From the NCBI GenBank assembly GCA_029562045.1, contig JAKQWJ010000113.1:1-6011 (forward strand): a stretch of DNA of 6,011 nucleotides, in the 5' to 3' direction. Numbering within the stretch: position 1 is the first letter of the stretch; each line of letters begins with the position of its first letter. A program made the position numbers and the translations under genes. This document shows positions 1-4,825 of the stretch, piece after piece. The stretch comes from Spirochaetota bacterium. GTDB taxonomy: Bacteria > Spirochaetota > Spirochaetia > DTKZ01. The notes beneath the pieces were generated by a model. That model was not told the DNA's origin. It saw only the letters and a program-made list of their open reading frames with translations, and searched no databases.

Positions 1-1119
1 CCGCCGCTGGCCCGGTTCGCCCTGGAGTTGCGGGCGCCGGAGTTCTTTACTCTGGCGGTTTTCGGCCTCACCATCATCGCCGGAGCCTCCAGCAAGAACA
101 TTCTGAAAGGCCTCATCACCGGGGTGATGGGGGTCTTCATCTCCCGGGTGGGGGTGGACGAAATCTGGGGCGTCAGCCGGTACACCTTCGGGACCAATTT
201 CCTCATGAGCGGCCTGTCCCTTCTGCCGGTTCTGGTGGGGCTCTTCGCGCTGTCCCAGATCTTTTACGATCTTCCCGGGGCCATCCGGGGAGAGGAAACC
301 ATCAAACAGAACATCGGAAGCATTCTTCCGTCCAGGGCCTACATGAAGAGGATCGCCGGGCCCATCCTGGTGGGCTCCGTCATCGGCACCATCATCGGCA
401 TCATCCCCGGGACCGGCGGGGCCATCGCCTGCTTTCTGGCCTACGATCTGATCAAGCGCTTTCATAAAAACAAGGACCAGTGGGGAACCGGGGTCCCCGA
501 AGGCATCGCCGCCCCGGAGTCGGCCAACAACGGCACCACCGGGGGGGCCCTGGTGCCCATGCTGTCCCTGGGGATCCCCGGAGACGCGGTCACCGCCGTC
601 ATGCTGGGCGCCCTGATGCTCCTGGGGGTACGGCCCGGGCCCATGCTCTTCGTGGAGGACATGGAGTCGATCTACACGCTGTTCTCCGCCTTCATGCTGA
701 TGCAGCTGATAATCCTGGCTCTGGGGCTGGGGGGAATCAAGATCTGGCCCCGGGTGCTGGACGTTCCCCAGAGGATACTGATGCCTCTCATCGTGGTGGC
801 CTGCTTCCTCGGAGCCTATACCCTGGCCAACAACCTGAACGACGTGATGACCGCCCTGATCTTCGGAGTCATCGGCTACTTCATGCGCAAGTACGACTAC
901 CCCGCGCCGCCGCTGATCCTGGGGCTCATCCTGGGGCCCATGACCGAAGAGAACCTGAACCGGGCCCTGCTGGTTTCCGAGGGGAGCTGGTCCTTTTTGT
1001 TCGACAGCATCATCTCCACGGGCTTTCTGGTGGTGTCGGTGATATCCCTCGTCGTTCCGATCCTGACGGAGTTGTGGAAACGCTACAGGAGCCTCAGGCC
1101 GGCGGGGGCTTCCCGGTGA
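1..1119 (+). CDS. tctA: TctA-family tripartite tricarboxylate transporter large permease subunit (5' end outside window)
   Basis: This is the large membrane subunit of a TTT-type secondary transporter, which takes a carboxylate delivered by a periplasmic TctC-type protein and moves it across the inner membrane with TctB. The frame is open from base 1 to the TGA at 1117-1119. The 372 residues present are the C-terminal part of a family usually near 500 residues, so about 130 N-terminal residues lie upstream. TTG at position 28 is an internal Leu codon, not the start. Numbering from base 1, the TctA hallmarks are PGTGG (136-140), a GVPEGIAAPESANN block (164-177), LGIPG (190-194) and a YPAPPLILGLILGP block (300-313). 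Hydrophobic membrane segments lie near 70-90, 118-136, 228-247, 258-275, 281-294 and 332-354, and the protein ends in a basic cytoplasmic-looking tail. The family is firm. A hexuronate-related substrate is inferred only from uxaC 22 bp downstream. Confidence 0.93.
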   Translation, partial: PPLARFALELRAPEFFTLAVFGLTIIAGASSKNILKGLITGVMGVFISRVGVDEIWGVSRYTFGTNFLMSGLSLLPVLVGLFALSQIFYDLPGAIRGEETIKQNIGSILPSRAYMKRIAGPILVGSVIGTIIGIIPGTGGAIACFLAYDLIKRFHKNKDQWGTGVPEGIAAPESANNGTTGGALVPMLSLGIPGDAVTAVMLGALMLLGVRPGPMLFVEDMESIYTLFSAFMLMQLIILALGLGGIKIWPRVLDVPQRILMPLIVVACFLGAYTLANNLNDVMTALIFGVIGYFMRKYDYPAPPLILGLILGPMTEENLNRALLVSEGSWSFLFDSIISTGFLVVSVISLVVPILTELWKRYRSLRPAGASR

Positions 1120-1125
1120 CGCGCC

Positions 1126-1133
1126 GGAAGGAG
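1126..1133 (+). promoter_or_regulatory. Ribosome binding site of uxaC
   Basis: GGAAGGAG lies in the 22-bp gap after the permease stop, with 8 bases between it and the ATG at 1142. It fixes that ATG as the uxaC start. No promoter-like sequence fits in the gap, so uxaC is probably cotranscribed with the permease gene. Confidence 0.8.
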
Positions 1134-1141
1134 AGTCAGGA

Positions 1142-2557
1142 ATGAAAGAATATCTGGGAGACGATTTTCTTCTCCGGAACGAACCGGCCCGGACGCTGTA
1201 CCACGAGTACGCCCAAAAGATGCCGATTTTCGACTACCACAACCACCTGATACCCCGGCAGATCGCCGAGGATATGAAGTTCGAGAATCTGGCCAAAATC
1301 TGGTTCGACGGGGACCACTACAAGTGGCGGCTCATGCGGGCTCTGGGGGTCGACGAAAGACTCATAACCGGAGACGCGTCGGACTACGAGAAGTTCATGG
1401 CCTGGGCGAAGACGGTTCCTTACACCATAGGCAACTGCCTGTACCCCTGGACCCACATGGAACTGAAGAATCCCTTCGGCATCACCGGCCGCCTCTTCGG
1501 ACCCGACACGGCGGAGGAGGTCTGGAGGATCACGGAAGAAAAACTGAAAAAGGACGAGTTCTCCGTCTGTTCCATCATCCGGCGGATGAATGTCAAGGTC
1601 ATGTGCACCACCGACGACCCGGTGGACGATCTGGAACAGCACCGGCTCATCCGGGAGCGCCATCAGGGTTTTGTGGTGGTCCCCACCTTCCGGCCCGACA
1701 AGGCCCTGGACGCGGAAAACCCTGCGGCCTGGAACCTCTATCGGGAAAAGCTCGCCGCCGCGGCGGGGATCCCCATCCGGTCCTTCGAGGACTTCATCGG
1801 GGCCCTGGAAAAAAGGCACGAGTTTTTCCATTCCATGGGGGCCCGGGCCACGGACCACGCCCTGGTCCACCCCTTCGCCGAGGAAGCGGGCCCCGACCAG
1901 CTGGAGAAGATCTTCCGCCGGCTTCTGGCGGGGGAGAGCCTCCAGGAGAGGGAACTGCTGCAGTTCAAAACCGCGGGACTCCGGGAGGTGGGAAGGATGA
2001 ACCACCGCCGGGGCTGGGTCATGCAGCTCCATATGAGCGCCATCCGGAACAACAATACCCGGCAGTTCAGGCTCCACGGGCCCGACTCGGGTTACAACTC
2101 CATGGGGGATGCGCCCGTGGCCGCGCCGCTGGCCCGGTTCCTGGACCTGCTGGACCGGACCGACGAGCTGCCGAAGACGGTCCTGTTTACGCTGAACCAG
2201 GGGCAGAACGACGTCCTGGCGGCCATGACGGGGAACTTCAACGACGGGGTGACCCGGGGCAAGATCCAGTTCGGCGCGGCTTGGTGGTTCAACGACCAGA
2301 AGGACGGCATCGAGCGGCACCTGGTGTCCCTGGCCAATATGGGGATGATGTCGGTCTTTATCGGGATGCTCACCGATTCCAGAAGTGTCTTTTCCTTTAT
2401 CCGCCACGAGTACTTTCGAAGGATCGTCTGCAACCTCATCGGAAAATGGATCGACGAAGGGGATCTTCCCCGGGACCTGCCCCATATCGGGGGCATCGTC
2501 CGGGATATCTGCTACAACAACGCCCAACGGTATTTCGGGATCGAAGCGCCGAAATGA
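1142..2557 (+). CDS. uxaC: Glucuronate/galacturonate isomerase (uronate isomerase)
   Basis: Cytoplasmic uronate isomerase (EC 5.3.1.12) interconverts D-glucuronate with D-fructuronate and D-galacturonate with D-tagaturonate, the first intracellular step of hexuronate breakdown. The 471 residues match the usual length (E. coli UxaC, 470) and align end to end with it from memory. Visible family signatures are FDYHNHL with the metal-site histidines H33 and H35 of the amidohydrolase-fold barrel, GDHYKWR (59-65), TGDASDYEKF (about 76-85), TIGNCLYPWTH (about 99-109), TTDDPVDDLE, RNNNTRQF from R302, WWFNDQKDG (381-389), LTDSRS (410-415) and RHEYFRR (421-427). No key block is missing and there is no frameshift. 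The start is set by a strong ribosome binding site. The gene follows the permease gene by 22 bp, consistent with one uptake-and-catabolism transcript. Later steps (uxaB/uxuB, uxaA/uxuA, kdgK, eda) are not in the window. Confidence 0.97.
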   Translation: MKEYLGDDFLLRNEPARTLYHEYAQKMPIFDYHNHLIPRQIAEDMKFENLAKIWFDGDHYKWRLMRALGVDERLITGDASDYEKFMAWAKTVPYTIGNCLYPWTHMELKNPFGITGRLFGPDTAEEVWRITEEKLKKDEFSVCSIIRRMNVKVMCTTDDPVDDLEQHRLIRERHQGFVVVPTFRPDKALDAENPAAWNLYREKLAAAAGIPIRSFEDFIGALEKRHEFFHSMGARATDHALVHPFAEEAGPDQLEKIFRRLLAGESLQERELLQFKTAGLREVGRMNHRRGWVMQLHMSAIRNNNTRQFRLHGPDSGYNSMGDAPVAAPLARFLDLLDRTDELPKTVLFTLNQGQNDVLAAMTGNFNDGVTRGKIQFGAAWWFNDQKDGIERHLVSLANMGMMSVFIGMLTDSRSVFSFIRHEYFRRIVCNLIGKWIDEGDLPRDLPHIGGIVRDICYNNAQRYFGIEAPK

Positions 2558-2577
2558 CAGGGGGCCCGGGCGCCGTG

Positions 2578-2598
2578 CCCGGCCCTTACGGGCCCGGG
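2578..2598 (+). terminator. Stem-loop after uxaC, possible terminator (no T tract)
   Basis: GGCCC at 2581-2585 pairs with GGGCC at 2590-2594 around a TTAC loop. After a bulged C at 2595, CCC at 2578-2580 can pair with GGG at 2596-2598. It begins 21 bp past the uxaC stop, where a terminator would be expected. No run of T follows on either strand, so it is not a canonical Rho-independent terminator. It could instead protect the mRNA 3' end or pause polymerase. Confidence 0.3.
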
Positions 2599-2599
2599 G

Positions 2600-2620
2600 C
2601 CCCGGATCTCGGATCCGGGG
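2600..2620 (+). terminator. Perfect 9-bp inverted repeat in the convergent spacer, possible bidirectional terminator hairpin
   Basis: CCCCGGATC (2600-2608) and GATCCGGGG (2612-2620) are exact reverse complements around the three bases TCG. The hairpin would form on transcripts of either strand. It lies 43 bp past the uxaC stop and, read the other way, beyond the nitrilase stop. The flanks lack a T tract, so intrinsic termination is uncertain; a stable mRNA 3' end or a chance palindrome in very GC-rich DNA are alternatives. Confidence 0.35.
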
Positions 2621-2645
2621 TTCAGTCCGGGCCCCGGGGCCGCCC

Positions 2646-2798
2646 TGAGGTCCCGGGGTTGCCCCGTCTGGCCGCTTGAACCGGCTGCTCCGTGGGCGCT
2701 CCGTCTGGCCGTCGGAGCCGGCCTGAGATCCCGGGGCCGCCCCGCGTGACCGGCGGAACCCCAGGTCCCGGGGCCGTCCGGCCTCCGGCGCCGGACCC
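2646..2798. repeat. Degenerate tandem repeat, about four units with a period near 37-41 bp
   Basis: The core TCCCGGGG occurs at 2651-2658, 2729-2736 and 2766-2773, with a degenerate copy (CTCCGTGG) at 2688-2695, giving spacings of 37, 41 and 37 bp. Between cores, CCGTCTGGCCG recurs exactly at 2664-2674 and 2701-2711, again 37 bp apart. CTGAGRTCCCGGGG begins the units at 2645 and 2723. The units are imperfect. No open frame here has a ribosome binding site or recognisable protein, so the array appears non-coding. It could be an aged minisatellite, a protein-binding or mRNA-structure element, or compositional drift at high GC. Confidence 0.45.
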
Positions 2799-2807
2799 GG
2801 GTATCCC
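2796..2807. repeat. 12-bp direct repeat, intergenic copy
   Basis: CCCGGGTATCCC occurs here and again, identical, at 2853-2864 inside the last codons of the nitrilase gene, 57 bp away. The distal copy encodes the D-T-R-G residues just before the stop. This suggests a local duplication linked the coding tail and the spacer. Confidence 0.55.
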
Positions 2808-2847
2808 GGCGGGGATTGCCCGGCATCCGGGGCGGCGGCTCCGGGTT

Positions 2848-3801
2848 CTATCCCCGGGTATCCCAGCCCGGAAGGGTCCGGCCGGGCTCCGGTGAGGGCT
2901 CCGTCAGCTTTCCGTACAGCTCCGGCCGCCGGGCCTTCAGGTAGCGCCGCCCCGGGGCATCGGTCAGTTTTTCCGGCACACAGAGCCCCACCACCACCTC
3001 ATCGTCCAGACCGCGGCATTCGGCGACGATCTCCCCATAGGGGTCCAGGATCATGGAGGCCCCGCCCCGGATCTGGTCGTCGTCCACGCCGATGGGGTTG
3101 GTGAAAACACCGTAAACGCCGTTCTCGTAGACCCGGGCGGGGAGCCAGCGCATGAGCCAGCCCCGGCCCTTGGGGCCGTCGAATTCCATCCTCAACGGCG
3201 CCGGGTCCCGGCGGCGGTTGTCCCAGAGTCTTCTGTCCACCAGACCCCGGCCGGGCATGGGAGAGGGGAGACAGCCCGTCACATGGGGCATGAAGATGAG
3301 CTCAGCCCCCATCATGGCGGTGATCCGCACATTTTCCGGCAGGTTGTTGTCGTAGCAGATGAGGATCCCGCACCTCACCCCCAGGAGATCGAAAACCAGA
3401 TACTCCGATCCCGAGCTGAGGTGGGGATTGATGAAGGCGTGGAGCTTCCGGAACCGGGCAAGGAGTTCCCCCTCATGAAGGCAGACATAGGTGTTGTAGA
3501 GCCTCCCCTCCCGGTCCTTCTCCAGAAGGCCCGCCAGGATGGCGGCGCCGGTTTCCCGGGACAGGTCTCCCAGGGCCCGGATGCTGGGGCCGTCGGGGAC
3601 GAACTCCGCCAGATCCAGAAGGGCCGCCTTGTCCAGCTTCCGTAAAAAGGTGTAGCCGGTGATGGAGCACTCGTGAAAGGACACGGCCTGGGCCCCCCGG
3701 GCGACGGCGGCGGCGCTGAGCTCGCCTATCCGGGCCAGGTTGTAGGCCTTGTCCCCGTCCCGGGCCTCGAACTGAGCGGCCCCTATTGCGATGTCACGCA
3801 T
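2848..3801 (-). CDS. Carbon-nitrogen hydrolase (nitrilase superfamily amidase or carbamoylase)
   Basis: This 317-residue cytoplasmic enzyme has the nitrilase-fold catalytic set: Glu44 in SFHECSITGY, Lys119 in FRKLHAF and nucleophile Cys149 in GILICYDNNLPENVR. Such enzymes hydrolyse amides, N-carbamoyl compounds or, rarely, nitriles through a thioester on Cys. The closest group I recall is annotated N-carbamoylputrescine amidase-like, marked by KGRGWLMRWLPAR (211-223) and RRPELYGKL near 291-299; the substrate is unknown. About 43 residues separate MPH (171-173) from W215, roughly 25 more than in compact members, so an extra loop lies near the active site. The conserved fold ends near residue 299; the last 18 residues are a Pro/Gly-rich tail running into repetitive DNA. 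The ATG overlaps the stop of the upstream dehydrogenase by 8 bp, and GGAG at 3809-3812 supports this start. No signal peptide is visible. Confidence 0.9.
   Translation of the reverse strand: MRDIAIGAAQFEARDGDKAYNLARIGELSAAAVARGAQAVSFHECSITGYTFLRKLDKAALLDLAEFVPDGPSIRALGDLSRETGAAILAGLLEKDREGRLYNTYVCLHEGELLARFRKLHAFINPHLSSGSEYLVFDLLGVRCGILICYDNNLPENVRITAMMGAELIFMPHVTGCLPSPMPGRGLVDRRLWDNRRRDPAPLRMEFDGPKGRGWLMRWLPARVYENGVYGVFTNPIGVDDDQIRGGASMILDPYGEIVAECRGLDDEVVVGLCVPEKLTDAPGRRYLKARRPELYGKLTEPSPEPGRTLPGWDTRG
2853..2864. repeat. 12-bp direct repeat, copy in nitrilase C-terminal codons
   Basis: Second exact copy of CCCGGGTATCCC. On the minus strand it falls just before the nitrilase stop codon TAG (2848-2850) and encodes part of the terminal W-D-T-R-G, in a tail that extends past the conserved end of the domain. 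Confidence 0.55.
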
Positions 3802-4807
3802 CCCCGCTCTCCAGCCCCGCCAGAACCCCAGCCCGAGCCCAGAGTTTTTTATCCACGTAGATCCCGTCCCGTTCCGCCCTCTCCAGGGCCGCCGCGGCCT
3901 TCTCCCCCGGGAGCCGGACCGACTGGAAGCCGTCCCCCGGCGGGCAGGCCAGGACCGCCGACAGGACCGCCTCCACCGCCTCGCCGGTCCGGGCCGCGGG
4001 GTGGAGGAGGCCGGGGTCGATCATCAGAAGGAGGAGGCCGTAGTCGGCGGCCTTCTCGGGAACCGCCGCCGCGCCCATGAGGGGGCCGCAGAGGAGCTGG
4101 ACCATCAGGGCCAGGGCGGAGCCTTTGTGCCCCGCCGCGGGGAGAAGGGTCCCGCCGTCCATGACCGCCGCCGGGTCCGTGGTGGGCCGTCCCTCCCGGT
4201 CCAGGGCCGAATCCCGGGGGATCGTCTTCCCCGAGGCCCGGGCCACCGAAACGGCCCCGAAGGTGGTGGCGGCGGGGGAAAAGTCCACCACCAGGGGACC
4301 CGCGCCGGCGCGGGGAAGGCCCAGGGCCACCGGGTTGGTCCCCAGAACGGCCCGCCCCCCGCCGTGGGGGGCCATCAGAGGAATGCAGTGGGCGGCGGCC
4401 AGGCCCCAGAGCCCCTCCCGGGCGATGCGCCGGACAAAGAAACCCAGCATGCCGCTGTGGCCGCAGTTCCGGACCCCCGCCAGACAGAGACCCGAAGAAC
4501 GGGCGGTCTCCACTCCCCGGGCCACCGCCACCAGGCCGGGGTGGTAGGCCATGTGCCGGGCCCCGTCGATGCCCAGGAAGGAGGGCCCTTCCCGGTAAAC
4601 CGAAACGGCGCCGGGCTTCTTTTTTATCGTCTCGTCGCAGACATAATCCACCCGGACCAGGCCGTGGGTCTTTTTTCCCGCGCATTCCGCCTCGGTCAGG
4701 GAGTCCGCCGCGGCCCCCGCGGCTTCCGCCGGAAGCCCCGCGCGGGTGAAGGCGGCCCGCATCCGGGAGTGAAGCTCGGGAACCCGAACATGCACCTGGT
4801 CGCTCAT
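3794..4807 (-). CDS. Ldh_2-family NAD(P)H-dependent 2-hydroxyacid/imino-acid oxidoreductase (malate/L-lactate dehydrogenase type)
   Basis: A cytoplasmic 337-residue oxidoreductase of the usual Ldh_2 length. This non-Rossmann family includes malate, sulfolactate and ureidoglycolate dehydrogenases, diketogulonate reductase and piperideine/pyrroline-2-carboxylate reductases. Visible signatures are GKKTHGLVRVDY with the likely catalytic His48, NCGHSG with His117, LGTNPVALGLP (155-165), VVDFSPAATTFG (173-184), and GHKGSALALMVQLLCGPLMGA (226-246) of the nucleotide-binding region. REGRPTTDPAAVMDG (204-218) recalls a subfamily often annotated sulfolactate/malate dehydrogenase, but the substrate cannot be assigned. 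The ATG is preceded by GGGAGG at 6 bases. It starts 18 bp after the PPDK stop, and its own stop overlaps the nitrilase start, so all three genes may share a transcript. A link to a nitrogen-containing 2-oxo or 2-hydroxy acid is an inference from that nitrilase partner. Confidence 0.9.
   Translation of the reverse strand: MSDQVHVRVPELHSRMRAAFTRAGLPAEAAGAAADSLTEAECAGKKTHGLVRVDYVCDETIKKKPGAVSVYREGPSFLGIDGARHMAYHPGLVAVARGVETARSSGLCLAGVRNCGHSGMLGFFVRRIAREGLWGLAAAHCIPLMAPHGGGRAVLGTNPVALGLPRAGAGPLVVDFSPAATTFGAVSVARASGKTIPRDSALDREGRPTTDPAAVMDGGTLLPAAGHKGSALALMVQLLCGPLMGAAAVPEKAADYGLLLLMIDPGLLHPAARTGEAVEAVLSAVLACPPGDGFQSVRLPGEKAAAALERAERDGIYVDKKLWARAGVLAGLESGDA
3809..3812 (-). promoter_or_regulatory. 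Ribosome binding site of the nitrilase gene, inside the dehydrogenase gene
   Basis: On the minus strand GGAG precedes the ATG (3801-3799) by 7 bases and lies within the last codons of the upstream gene. With the 8-bp stop/start overlap it points to translational coupling of the two genes. Confidence 0.6.
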
Positions 4808-4813
4808 CTCCTG

Positions 4814-4819
4814 CCTCCC
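4814..4819 (-). promoter_or_regulatory. Ribosome binding site of the Ldh_2-family gene
   Basis: GGGAGG on the minus strand, 6 bases before the ATG at 4807-4805, fills most of the 18-bp gap after the PPDK stop. It fixes the start and leaves no room for a separate promoter in the gap. Confidence 0.75.
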
Positions 4820-4825
4820 GGGCGG

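Larger units (their letters stand above)
2558..2847. other. 290-bp gene-free convergent spacer, very GC-rich
   Basis: The interval separates the 3' ends of uxaC and the nitrilase gene. Hand counting gives 141 G/C among the 180 bases 2601-2780 (78%), richer than the coding sequence (the first 60 bases of uxaC are 50%). It contains two stem-loops near the uxaC end, the 12-bp palindrome GGCCCCGGGGCC at 2630-2641, the degenerate tandem repeat and one copy of a 12-bp duplicated sequence. Open frames cross it on both strands but show no ribosome binding site, no recognisable protein and only the bias expected of stop-poor GC-rich DNA. Confidence 0.7.

Noticed and set aside
480..1145. 221-residue His/Arg-rich open frame within the permease gene
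   Set aside because: Frame-shifted reading of the TctA gene; the His/Arg richness comes from shifted GCC and ATC codons.
1136..2527. 463-residue open frame antisense to uxaC
   Set aside because: It mirrors the uxaC codons, resembles no protein family I recognise, and is full of Pro/Gly/Arg/Val typical of antisense frames in GC-rich genes. uxaC itself is unambiguous.
2600..2641. Riboswitch or small RNA in the spacer
   Set aside because: The hairpins and the GGCCCCGGGGCC palindrome lie downstream of genes, not upstream of one, and match no riboswitch core I know.
1324..2679. 451-residue open frame on the plus strand in another phase across uxaC
   Set aside because: Out-of-frame reading of uxaC running into the spacer; low-complexity Arg/Gly/Pro composition and no ribosome binding site.
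2646..2798. CRISPR-like array
   Set aside because: The period is too short for repeat plus spacer, the units are degenerate throughout rather than alternating conserved and unique, and no cas gene is present.
2692..2895. Small open frame (67 residues) in the convergent spacer
   Set aside because: No ribosome binding site, Pro/Gly/Arg-only composition, and it overlaps the repeat array and the nitrilase 3' end.
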